The notes under the pieces were generated by a model, which saw only the letters and a list, made by a program, of their open reading frames with translations, did no database searches and had not been told where the DNA came from. Below are positions 49,277-57,372 of a stretch of DNA of 64,000 bases, piece by piece (the stretch's first letter is position 1; each line of letters starts with the position of its first letter). The translations under genes and the position numbers were made by a program. Location: positions 2,304,001 through 2,368,000 of the forward strand of contig CP065003.1 of assembly GCA_016700175.1 (NCBI GenBank), given 5' to 3'. This DNA comes from Acidobacteriota bacterium. GTDB taxonomy: Bacteria > Acidobacteriota > Blastocatellia > Pyrinomonadales > Pyrinomonadaceae.

Positions 49277-50023
49277 ATGAAGCGGCAGGACACAAGAATA
49301 CACGACCAACTTGTCAGCTTCAAACCTCTGAACAAATACAGTTTTGGGCAAAGACTGGCGATACGGGCCGCGGATCTGGGGCTCTACTGGCTGATACGGC
49401 TGGTGCGCTCCACGATCCGGTTTGAAGAAACCGAGGGCTGGTCCGGGCTGGACATCGAAGGCTGGGAGGATTTCGAAACCGCTTACGCCCGTATGCCCAA
49501 TACCATCAACGCTTTCTGGCACAACCGCCTCTTTCTGATGACGAAGTTCTCGATGGACTTCGACGCCGGGATCATCGTGTCGGAGAGCTTTGACGGCGAG
49601 TACATAGCACGCACCGCCCAGAGGCTCGGATTCCCCGTCGTACGCGGATCGTCGACACGCGGCGGCTCGAAGGCCTTGAAGCAGATGGTCAGGCTTGTAA
49701 GAGACGGGCTTCGTATGGGCTTCACGATCGACGGGCCGCGCGGGCCCCGGTACAGAGTCAAGCCGGGCGCGTTGATGCTCGCCGCGAAGACGGGCGTTCC
49801 GGTTCTTCCTTTGGTCCCGGAAGCGAAGAGTTACTGGGAATTAAGCAGCTGGGACCGGCTGCAGATCCCCAGGCCGTTCACGCGCGCGAAGATGTTCATC
49901 GGAGAGCCGGTCTTCGTGTCGCCGGAAGCGGGACGGGACGAATTGAAAGAAAAGAAAGAAGAACTGCAGCGGAAGCTGGATGAACTGACCGAGCGAGGAC
50001 GGGGATGGCGGGAAACGAAGTAA
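49277..50023 (+). CDS. DUF374-type lysophospholipid acyltransferase family protein
   Basis: The ATG at 49277 gives a 248-residue product; the longer frame runs into the opposite-strand gene. The core has I-N-A-F-W-H-N-R near residue 75 (the H-x-x-x-x-D-like substitution seen in DUF374), V-R-G-S-S-T-R-G-G near 120, and F-T-I-D-G-P-R-G-P near 148, which correspond to acyltransferase motifs 1 to 3. DUF374 proteins are lipid A or phospholipid acyltransferase relatives, and the substrate is not known. One hydrophobic segment near residue 30 may attach it to the membrane. It lies between the receiver/HATPase gene and the cation efflux gene. No clear Shine-Dalgarno sequence is visible. Confidence 0.85.
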   Translation: MKRQDTRIHDQLVSFKPLNKYSFGQRLAIRAADLGLYWLIRLVRSTIRFEETEGWSGLDIEGWEDFETAYARMPNTINAFWHNRLFLMTKFSMDFDAGIIVSESFDGEYIARTAQRLGFPVVRGSSTRGGSKALKQMVRLVRDGLRMGFTIDGPRGPRYRVKPGALMLAAKTGVPVLPLVPEAKSYWELSSWDRLQIPRPFTRAKMFIGEPVFVSPEAGRDELKEKKEELQRKLDELTERGRGWRETK

Positions 50024-50092
50024 GGCTTTTTAGGCCGTTTTTCCAATCCTTGCGAATGGGGATAAAATGGAAAGAGGCCGAAGGGAGGAACC

Positions 50093-51067
50093 ATCGCGAC
50101 TCACTCACATCCCAGTGAATCCCGGCGGCGCGACAAGAAGAGCCTTCGAAACCTCAAGATCGCGCTCGCGCTGACGTTTGTCTATATGCTCGCCGAAGCC
50201 GTCGGCGGCTGGATCACAAACTCGCTCGCGCTGCTTGCCGACGCCGGACATATGTTGACCGATGTCGCTTCGCTCAGTCTCACTCTCGCCGCGTTCTGGT
50301 TCGCCGAGCGCCCCGCGACCCCCAGCAAGACTTACGGATATTACAGGCTGGAGATACTCGCCGCGTTCGTGAACGGCGTCGCTCTGGCGGCGATCTCGCT
50401 GTGGGTGATCTGGGAAGCCTATACCCGATGGCTCGATCCGCCCGAGATCCTCGGATTCGGACTGACGGCGATAGCGGTCGGAGGCCTGATCATTAACCTG
50501 ATCGCCGCGGGGCTTCTGCACGGCGATCACAAACACGACCTGAACATGCGCGGCGCGTGGCTCCACGTGATGGGCGACGCGCTCGGTTCCGTCGCTGCGA
50601 TCTCCGCCGGCCTCGCGATCCTCATCTTTGGATGGGTATGGGCTGATGCCGCGGCGAGTGTTCTGATCAGCTTGATCATAATCTACGGCGCGTGGAAGCT
50701 GATTAAAGACTCGGTCAACGTGCTCCTCGAAGGGACCCCCTCGCACATAAATCTGACCGCCGTGGAAGAGGCGCTCGAAACGCTGTCCGGCGTCACCGAC
50801 GTCCACGACCTGCACGTCTGGACTATCACTTCCGGGATGGAGGCGCTCAGCGTTCACATCGTCCACGACGGTGCGAAACCGCAGAACGCGATGCTCAAGG
50901 ACGTTCGCGACCTTATTCACGACGAGTTCGGGATCGATCACCTGACGGTCCAGATCGAGCGCGAGGCCGAAGAAGGCGAGGCGGAACAGTCCTGCATTTC
51001 AGGCGCCCATTGTTTTGGTCCCGCTCCCGCCGCCGGCCGCGGACAGCGGCCCGTCGGCATCGAGTAG
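50093..51067 (+). CDS. Cation diffusion facilitator (Zn/Co/Cd efflux), CzcD-like, start codon in doubt
   Basis: Six membrane segments and the hallmark D-A-G-H-M-L-T-D (metal site) plus D-x-x-G-S near helix V (H-V-M-G-D-A-L-G-S) identify a CDF antiporter; a cytoplasmic domain near 235-300 follows. The first in-frame ATG is at 50186, which would begin inside the first membrane helix and lacks a Shine-Dalgarno sequence. The reading frame is open from 50066. A strong GGGAGGA at 50083-50089 is followed by ATC at 50093, encoding I-A-T-H-S-H-P-S-E-S, a His-containing N-terminus typical of CDF proteins. Either a rare ATC start is used or an ATG was lost by mutation or sequencing error. I give the boundary at 50093; a conservative annotation would start at 50186. 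Confidence 0.82.
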   Translation: MATHSHPSESRRRDKKSLRNLKIALALTFVYMLAEAVGGWITNSLALLADAGHMLTDVASLSLTLAAFWFAERPATPSKTYGYYRLEILAAFVNGVALAAISLWVIWEAYTRWLDPPEILGFGLTAIAVGGLIINLIAAGLLHGDHKHDLNMRGAWLHVMGDALGSVAAISAGLAILIFGWVWADAAASVLISLIIIYGAWKLIKDSVNVLLEGTPSHINLTAVEEALETLSGVTDVHDLHVWTITSGMEALSVHIVHDGAKPQNAMLKDVRDLIHDEFGIDHLTVQIEREAEEGEAEQSCISGAHCFGPAPAAGRGQRPVGIE

Positions 51068-51080
51068 CCTTGAAGAGATC

Positions 51081-53309
51081 ATGGAAGAAAACGAGTTTTC
51101 TGAAGAACTTCTCAAAAACATCGACCTCGAAGGCCTCGTCGCGGAGGTCTTAAGGAAGAGGAAAGAGGACCTTCAGAAGTTTCCTCCGCCGGAGGCGTGG
51201 TTCCTGGGTCCGAAGGCGGAACACGGAGATGTCTGGCTGACGACGATCGAGCACATCTTCCGCGACTACGTCCACTGGCGCCGGAACTACTTCCCGGAAG
51301 ACCCGATCGTCGTCGACCGCGAACAGCTGAAGACCCACGAGCCGTGGGTCGAAACCCTCAAGTTCGAGATCGATTCGATCCTCAACCAGCTCAAGGCGCA
51401 CTTCCCTTTTCACTCACCGCGCTACATCGCGCATATGATCTCCGAGCAGACCTTCCCCGGCGTCGTCGGCTACTTCGCCGGAATGCTCTACAACCCGAAC
51501 AACGTCACGGAGGAGTCGGCGCCGATCACGACCTCGCTCGAGATCGAGGCCGGGAAGATGATCGCCGAAATGCTCGGCTACAATCCGAACACCGCCTGGG
51601 CGCACATCTGCTCCGGAGGCACCCTCGCGAACCTCGAGGCGCTCTGGATAGCGAGGATGGTGCAGTTCGCTCCGCTCATCGTGAAGGACTTCTGCGAGAC
51701 CCACGCGGTCAGGGACTTCGAGATCTCGATGCCCGACGGCTCAAAAAGCCCCGTCGTCGATGTCCCCCCGAAGGTGCTTCTCGGGCTTCGCCCCAACGAG
51801 GCCGCCGGCTCGGTCCGGGCGCTCGCCTCGCATCTCGCGGAAGCGAAGGGCGACGCGGTTTACGAGGACATCAACTCCTACTTCGCTACGAACAGGTTCA
51901 ATGTCAGCTACGCGGGGCTTCATTCAATTCTCGCCGAGCTCGGCGTCCGCCCCGTCGTGTTCGTGTCGGAAGCGGCCCACTACAGCATAAAGAAGGCGGT
52001 CAATATTCTCGGCTACGGAGAGGCCTGCATCAGATCCGTTCCGGTCGAACCGCATTTCCGGATGAACGTCGACGCGCTGCGCGAAGAGGTCTTCCGGATG
52101 GCAGAAGACGAATACATCGCGGCGGTGATCGCCGTCGCGGGCACGACCGAAGAAGGCGCGGTCGATCCGATCCACCGCATACGGTTTCTCCGCGACGATC
52201 TGGAAAAGGATACGAACCGCTCGTTCTGGCTTCACGTCGACGCGGCGTGGGGAGGCTACGTCAGAAGCGTGTTCTGCGGGCTCGGCCTTGAGCGAGAGAG
52301 CGACGGCCGGAAGCGCCTTCAGGAGATCTGCGAGGAATACCGGAAGGCGATCGAGGTGCGCGAGGAGACGGAGGTGCCGGTCCTTGATTTCGACGGCGAA
52401 CACGTGAGCGAAGGAATGAAGAAACTGCACCTGGAATGGGCGGACTTCGAGGTCTATTCGGCGTATCTGGCGATGCCCGACGCCGATTCGATCACCGTCG
52501 ATCCTCACAAGCTCGGCTATCTTCCTTATCCGGCCGGCGTCATCGCGTTCCAGAACAAGCTCGTGACCGAGCTGGTCGTCCAGAAGGCGCAGTACATCAC
52601 GGACGAGATCGGCGGACTGAAGAGCGCCGGGCAGGAAGAGGAGATAACCGCGGTCGGCCCGTACATCATCGAGGGCTCGAAACCGGGCGCTGTCGCCGCC
52701 GCCTGCTGGCTCTCGCACAAGACGATCCCGCTCAACTACAACGGCCACGGCAGGCTTATCAAGACGTCGCTGCTGAACACAAAAAAGCTCGCCCGCTACT
52801 TCGACCTCCACGAGCGGCTGTTCGATACGATCGAACACGAGCTGTACGGCGAGATCGATCCGGCGATCCGGCGGTTCACGTTCGAACTGCTTTGCGAGCC
52901 CGACACGAACCTGCTCTGCTATCTGTGCCTGCCGATGAAGGCCGGAAAGGACGGAAAGCTGGAGCGCGACAACAGCGCGAAGCTCGCCGACATCAACGAG
53001 CTCAATGAGGCGATCTACAAACGCGCGACGATCCGCAACCGGCCCGGCAAGAGAAAAACGCCGTATTCGCAGGAGTACTTCGTCTCGAGGACGATCCTGA
53101 CCGCGGGACAATATCATCCCGGATCGATCTCCGGATTTCTCGAACGCCTTGACATCCCGATCTACGACTACGAGCGCGAAGGCATATTCCTGCTCCGATC
53201 GGTCGTGATGAATCCGTGGCACTTTCTCGCTGAGAAGCGCGGGAAAAACTACCTCTACGACTTCGTCGTGCACCTCCACCAGACCGCGCGCGACATTCTC
53301 AATCCGTGA
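51081..53309 (+). CDS. Large PLP-dependent group II decarboxylase
   Basis: The ATG at 51081 gives 742 residues, much longer than most family members of 450-520 residues. The PLP-binding pattern of the group II decarboxylases (glutamate, tyrosine, aromatic amino acid) is visible: H-V-D-A-A-W-G-G near residue 387 (cofactor ring and phosphate) and D-P-H-K-L-G-Y near 474, where Lys forms the Schiff base. The sequence N-N-V-T-E-E-S-A-P-I-T-T with G-G-T-L-A-N near 180 gives the substrate side. The N-terminal 100 residues and the C-terminal ~200 residues (L-L-C-E-P-D-T-N) are extended, as in the long TyrDC-like subgroup. The substrate is not identifiable. It follows the cation efflux gene by 13 bases. 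Confidence 0.86.
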   Translation: MEENEFSEELLKNIDLEGLVAEVLRKRKEDLQKFPPPEAWFLGPKAEHGDVWLTTIEHIFRDYVHWRRNYFPEDPIVVDREQLKTHEPWVETLKFEIDSILNQLKAHFPFHSPRYIAHMISEQTFPGVVGYFAGMLYNPNNVTEESAPITTSLEIEAGKMIAEMLGYNPNTAWAHICSGGTLANLEALWIARMVQFAPLIVKDFCETHAVRDFEISMPDGSKSPVVDVPPKVLLGLRPNEAAGSVRALASHLAEAKGDAVYEDINSYFATNRFNVSYAGLHSILAELGVRPVVFVSEAAHYSIKKAVNILGYGEACIRSVPVEPHFRMNVDALREEVFRMAEDEYIAAVIAVAGTTEEGAVDPIHRIRFLRDDLEKDTNRSFWLHVDAAWGGYVRSVFCGLGLERESDGRKRLQEICEEYRKAIEVREETEVPVLDFDGEHVSEGMKKLHLEWADFEVYSAYLAMPDADSITVDPHKLGYLPYPAGVIAFQNKLVTELVVQKAQYITDEIGGLKSAGQEEEITAVGPYIIEGSKPGAVAAACWLSHKTIPLNYNGHGRLIKTSLLNTKKLARYFDLHERLFDTIEHELYGEIDPAIRRFTFELLCEPDTNLLCYLCLPMKAGKDGKLERDNSAKLADINELNEAIYKRATIRNRPGKRKTPYSQEYFVSRTILTAGQYHPGSISGFLERLDIPIYDYEREGIFLLRSVVMNPWHFLAEKRGKNYLYDFVVHLHQTARDILNP

Positions 53310-53317
53310 CCCGCATT

Positions 53318-53336
53318 ATGATTTGAATCATATAAA
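53318..53336 (+). promoter_or_regulatory. Crp/Fnr-type palindrome ahead of the respiratory cluster
   Basis: ATGATTTGAATCAT at 53318-53331 is a perfect palindrome whose core TGAT-N4-ATCA is the FNR/Dnr-class half-site arrangement (FNR consensus TTGAT-N4-ATCAA). It is centred at 53324.5. A -10-like TGTAAA lies at 53353-53358, so a start near 53365-53366 would place the palindrome at about -41, the class II activating position. A TATAAA at 53331-53336 overlaps it and is an alternative -10, for which binding would repress. It is upstream of the seven respiratory genes. Confidence 0.55.
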
Positions 53337-53431
53337 CCGCTCCCCCTGTCTCTGTAAAGTTTGGGAAAGGCAGCGTCATTCCGCGGCGCGAATCCCTCCT
53401 GCCGCCAGGAACGTTTGCCCGGAGCGGGGAA

Positions 53432-55342
53432 ATGACCCAGATCAATGTCCGGATCCCGGACGCCGATCATCACCGAGACCTGATCGCATGCCAGGCGGCG
53501 TGCCCGGTCCATACCGACGCCAGGGGCTACGTCAGGGCCATTGCCGAAGGCGACTTCGACAAGGCATATTTCATTGCCCGCGGCCCTAATCCTTTCGCCT
53601 CCATATGCGGCAGGATCTGCGGCGCGCCCTGCGAAGCGGCCTGCCGCCGCGGAAAGGTGCCCCGGGTCGACGACGACGGACGCTTCGTCGCGAACGACCG
53701 TCCGATCGCGATCCGGGCGCTCAAGCGCTTCGCCTGCGAGCAGGCCGGCCCGGAGGCCGTCCCCGCTCCCGAGATTCTCGAAAAACTAAACAGTTACGTT
53801 CCCCCCGCCGCCGCCCGCACAGACGAGCTGGCGGCGCTTCTGCGTTCGGCCGTCGAAGGGAATTTCCTTCGCGCGGAAGGCGAGAAGATAGCGATCATCG
53901 GCGCCGGCCCGGCCGGGCTTTCGGCGGCTCACGATCTCGCTTTGATGGGATTCAGGCCCGTCGTCTTCGAGACCGAGCCGGTCGCCGCCGGGATGCTCGC
54001 CGTCGGAGTGCCTGCCTACAGGCTCCCTCGCGACCTGATCGAGAAAGAGATCGATGTGATCCGCGCGCTCGGTGTCGAGATCCGCTGCGGCATGACCGTC
54101 GGCCGCGACGTTTCGTTCGCGGAGCTTCGGAGAGATCATTCCGCGGTGATCATCTGCGTCGGCGCGAAATCGTCGCGCTCGCTGGGCCTTCCCGGCGAAA
54201 GTGGGCCGGGCGTGTTCGGCGGCGTGGATGTTCTGCGGTCCGTTTCGCTCGGCGAGTCCCTGAGCCTCGGCGGAAGGATCGTCGTGATCGGAGGCGGCAA
54301 CGTCGCATACGACGTCGCCCGGACGGTCGTAAGGCAGATAGCCTCGGACGCCGCAAGGACCGCCGCACGGCTTCCCGAAACCTCTTCCGTACAACTCGTT
54401 TCGCTCGAAAGCGCCGAGGAAATGCCGGCGGACACGATCGAGATCGTCGAAGGCGACGAGGAAGGAATCGAGCGCCTGAACGGCTGGGGGCCGCTTTCGA
54501 TCGACCGCGACGATTCGGGAAATGTCGTGTCTGTCACGTTCCGCAGATGCCTGAGCGTTTACGACCAGGATAAGAAGTTCAGTCCTGTCTATGACGACTC
54601 GGACGTGATGCGCCTCGAATGCGACACGGTCCTGCTTGCGGTGGGCCAGTCGCCGAAACTGGAATTCCTCGCCGACGGCGGCGAGGACATAAAGACCGGA
54701 CGCGGCTGGCCGGAGGTGGACCGCGACACGCTCGCGACGTCCGCCGCGGACGTATTCGTCGCCGGCGACCTGGCCCACGGGACACGGCTTTTGATCGACG
54801 CGGTCGCTTCCGGAAAGGCGGCGGCCCGGTCGGTCTACCGCTTCGTCACGGGTAGGAGCATCGAGGAGCACTCGGTCACCGCTCACATCGTCCTCGACGG
54901 ATACAGGCGCGAGCGCGGATACGAATCGATACGCAGGGTCGCCGTGCCCGTCACCGATCCCGGATCGCGCCTTGAAGATCCGGATCTTCAGGTCGAGACG
55001 GGCTACACCCGCGAGCTGGCGATGAAGGAAGCTTCGCGCTGCCTCGACTGCGGAGTGACGCCGGTCTTCGACGGCACGCGGTGCGTGCTGTGCGGAGGCT
55101 GCGTCGACGTCTGCCCGACCGAATGCCTGAAGCTTGTCCCGCTTTCGGCGCTCGCGTCGGACGCAGACCTTGATCAGGCGATAACCAACGCTATCGGAGA
55201 AGAGGGGGATCCGGACGAAAACTCGGCGATCCTTAAGGACGAGGACCGTTGCATTCGCTGCGCGTTGTGCGCGATGCGCTGCCCGGTCGAGGCGATAACG
55301 ATGGAAAGGGTCGCGATATCGACCCGGTGGAGTTCCAAATGA
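53432..55342 (+). CDS. FAD/NAD(P)-binding oxidoreductase with Fe-S clusters, GltD-like plus ferredoxin domain
   Basis: The 636-residue protein has three parts. The N-terminal ~120 residues have the glutamate synthase beta-chain Fe-S pattern (C-Q-A-A-C-P near residue 18, then I-C-G-R-I-C-G-A-P-C-E-A-A-C-R-R-G near 60). The central FAD/NAD(P) pair of Rossmann motifs is I-I-G-A-G-P-A-G-L-S-A-A-H near 153 and V-I-G-G-G-N-V-A-Y-D near 286. The C-terminal portion contains C-V-L-C-G-G-C-V-D-V-C-P and C-I-R-C-A-L-C-A-M-R-C-P, two 4Fe-4S clusters. Such proteins move electrons between NAD(P)H and Fe-S carriers. It is the first gene of the respiratory set, and its stop overlaps the Rieske start (ATGA at 55339-55342), so it is a physical neighbour of a bc-type complex rather than of glutamate synthase. 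There is no signal peptide. Confidence 0.9.
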   Translation: MTQINVRIPDADHHRDLIACQAACPVHTDARGYVRAIAEGDFDKAYFIARGPNPFASICGRICGAPCEAACRRGKVPRVDDDGRFVANDRPIAIRALKRFACEQAGPEAVPAPEILEKLNSYVPPAAARTDELAALLRSAVEGNFLRAEGEKIAIIGAGPAGLSAAHDLALMGFRPVVFETEPVAAGMLAVGVPAYRLPRDLIEKEIDVIRALGVEIRCGMTVGRDVSFAELRRDHSAVIICVGAKSSRSLGLPGESGPGVFGGVDVLRSVSLGESLSLGGRIVVIGGGNVAYDVARTVVRQIASDAARTAARLPETSSVQLVSLESAEEMPADTIEIVEGDEEGIERLNGWGPLSIDRDDSGNVVSVTFRRCLSVYDQDKKFSPVYDDSDVMRLECDTVLLAVGQSPKLEFLADGGEDIKTGRGWPEVDRDTLATSAADVFVAGDLAHGTRLLIDAVASGKAAARSVYRFVTGRSIEEHSVTAHIVLDGYRRERGYESIRRVAVPVTDPGSRLEDPDLQVETGYTRELAMKEASRCLDCGVTPVFDGTRCVLCGGCVDVCPTECLKLVPLSALASDADLDQAITNAIGEEGDPDENSAILKDEDRCIRCALCAMRCPVEAITMERVAISTRWSSK

Positions 55343-55818
55343 CCACAAAACCCGGAAAAGAAGCCTCGCGGTTCGATCCGGAGCCGATGCCCCGGAGGGA
55401 CTTCCTGGGCCTTGCGGCGCTGGGCTCGGCCGCGGCGGCGGTGATCTTCTCGCTGTTCGGAATGCTCAGGCTTCCCAAGGCGGCGGTGCTCACTTCGCCT
55501 TCGAAGAAATTCAGCGTGACGCTTCCGGACACGCTCGCCGAAGGCGAGGCCTTCATACCGGAAGGAAGAAGCGTCGCGGTTTACAAGGATGCGGAGGGAG
55601 TCTTCGCGATCTCGACGATATGCACGCATCTCGGATGCGTCGTCAGCGCGAAGCCGGAAGGCTTTGAATGCCCGTGCCACGGATCGCGATTCGCTGGCGA
55701 CGGCACGGTGACGAAAGGTCCCGCGCCAAAAGCGCTTCCCTGGCTGAAAGTGACCGCGGACGGAAACCGGCTGCAGATCGACGAGAACGAAGAGGTTCCC
55801 GGAGGAACGAAGGTGTAG
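55339..55818 (+). CDS. Rieske 2Fe-2S subunit of a quinol:cytochrome c (bc/b6f-type) complex
   Basis: The ATG at 55339 overlaps the previous stop; the longer frame from 55249 is inside the upstream gene. The 159-residue protein has R-R-D-F-L-G near residues 17-22 followed by a hydrophobic segment (A-A-L-G-S-A-A-A-A-V-I-F-S-L-F-G), the Tat-like signal-anchor used by Rieske proteins. The cluster ligands are C-T-H-L-G-C near 97 and C-P-C-H-G-S near 113. These sit in the periplasmic head domain. It would take electrons from quinol at the cytochrome b Qo site and pass them to a cytochrome c. The cytochrome b gene starts 2 bases after its stop. Confidence 0.95.
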   Translation: MTTKPGKEASRFDPEPMPRRDFLGLAALGSAAAAVIFSLFGMLRLPKAAVLTSPSKKFSVTLPDTLAEGEAFIPEGRSVAVYKDAEGVFAISTICTHLGCVVSAKPEGFECPCHGSRFAGDGTVTKGPAPKALPWLKVTADGNRLQIDENEEVPGGTKV

Positions 55819-55820
55819 CG

Positions 55821-57368
55821 ATGGAAAAGGCCGAAAGCTCTGCATTGAAGGAGATCTGGGGCAACCTCGTGGCATCCCCGCGCCGGATCTACGAAGCTGC
55901 GTTCCGCAGCGGCGCGCCGAAGACCGACCGCACAAGGTCTTCGTTCGTGTTCGGCAACGTCTTCCTGCACCTGCATTCGGTCCGGACTCATATCTGGAGC
56001 CTGAAGTGGAGCACGACGATGGGGCTGGGGATCATCAGCACGGCCGCGTTCCTGATCACGCTCGTCACGGGCATCCTCCTGATGTTCTATTACAAGCCCT
56101 ACCCGGACGTCGCGTACCAGTCGATGAAAGACATCCACTTCGTGGTGCCGACCGGCCGCTTTATACGCAACATCCACCGATGGGCCGCGAACGTGATGGT
56201 CGTCGCCGTGATCCTCCATATGGCGAGGACCTTCTTCACCGCTTCGTACCGCAAACCCAGGGAGTTCAACTGGCTGATCGGCTGGGGACTCCTCGTCACG
56301 ACGCTCGCGCTTTCCTTCACGGGCTACCTTTTGCCTTGGGACCAGCTCGCGTACTGGGCGATCACGATCGGAGCGAACATCGCCCAGTCGCCGAGGGAGA
56401 TCACCGACGCGCTCGGCATCACCCAGTACTTCGACATAGGCGGGCTTCAGCGGACGATCCTGCTCGGCTCCGACGAGGTTGGCGCGGAGGCACTGATCCG
56501 CTTTTATCTGCTTCACGTGATGATCCTTCCGCTGATCCTCGTGATGCTGATGGCGGTGCATTTCTGGCGGATAAGGAAGGACGGCGGGATCGCTCGGCCG
56601 GACGACGCCGACGAGATCGTCGGGAACGAAGCGAAGTCAAGCTACCCGGTCTTTACGGAGCAGCCGGAGAAGACGTACCACCTGGCGGCGATCGTGAAAG
56701 GCCGAACACCCGCGGTCGGAAGCGGTCCGGAGAACACTCTGCCCTCGATGCCGCACCTTTTCTACGCCGAGCTGGGCGTGCTGATGCTCACGACGCTCAT
56801 CTGCCTTGCGCTCGCGCTGATCTCGGACGCGCCTCTGAAGGAGATAGCGAATCCCCTTGTGCCCGAGAACCCCGCGAAAGCGCCCTGGTACTTCCTGGGT
56901 CTGCAGGAGATCGTCTCGTTCTCTGCCTTCACCGGGGGCATAGGCATCCCGGCGCTGGTCTGGATCGGGCTCGGCCTGATCCCGTTCCTCGACCGCGAAA
57001 AGGAAGGGACAGGCAGATGGCTCGGAGGTCCGGGAGGCCGGAACCTTTTCCTCTGGTCGCTTTTGATCGGCTTCGGAGCCTCGGTCGGGATCGAGGCGTT
57101 CGCGATCTATTTCGGATGGCTCCGGGAATGGTTCCCGGACATTCCGCAGCTCGCGATCACCGTGATCAATCCGGGGACGGTCCTGACAGCGATCTACGCG
57201 GCTTACTCGATCTATGTCGTGCGGAAGTACGGATCGACACGGGCCGGAGCCGTGGCCCTGTTCACCTGTTTCCTGTGCGGATTCATCGTCCTGACCGTGG
57301 TCGGGACCTACTTCCGCGGCCCGAACTGGGAATTCTACTGGACGCCTTCGGACTGGCCGGGGCATTGA
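55821..57368 (+). CDS. Cytochrome b, fused b6 and subunit-IV type
   Basis: The 515-residue membrane protein has the four-heme-ligand pattern of a bc-type complex: H-R-W-A-A-N-V-M-V-V-A-V-I-L-H (13 residues between His) near 118-132, and H-V-M-I-L-P-L-I-L-V-M-L-M-A-V-H (14 between) near 232-247. The 14 spacing is the b6f/menaquinol type. The Qo-site motif that is P-E-W-Y in most complexes is A-P-W-Y here (K-A-P-W-Y-F-L-G near residue 353), as in other menaquinol-type enzymes. The C-terminal part from about 325 is equivalent to subunit IV, so the two are one chain. A soluble N-terminal ~60 residues precedes the first helix. The ATG at 55821 is 2 bases after the Rieske stop. Confidence 0.95.
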   Translation: MEKAESSALKEIWGNLVASPRRIYEAAFRSGAPKTDRTRSSFVFGNVFLHLHSVRTHIWSLKWSTTMGLGIISTAAFLITLVTGILLMFYYKPYPDVAYQSMKDIHFVVPTGRFIRNIHRWAANVMVVAVILHMARTFFTASYRKPREFNWLIGWGLLVTTLALSFTGYLLPWDQLAYWAITIGANIAQSPREITDALGITQYFDIGGLQRTILLGSDEVGAEALIRFYLLHVMILPLILVMLMAVHFWRIRKDGGIARPDDADEIVGNEAKSSYPVFTEQPEKTYHLAAIVKGRTPAVGSGPENTLPSMPHLFYAELGVLMLTTLICLALALISDAPLKEIANPLVPENPAKAPWYFLGLQEIVSFSAFTGGIGIPALVWIGLGLIPFLDREKEGTGRWLGGPGGRNLFLWSLLIGFGASVGIEAFAIYFGWLREWFPDIPQLAITVINPGTVLTAIYAAYSIYVVRKYGSTRAGAVALFTCFLCGFIVLTVVGTYFRGPNWEFYWTPSDWPGH

Positions 57369-57372
57369 CGCG

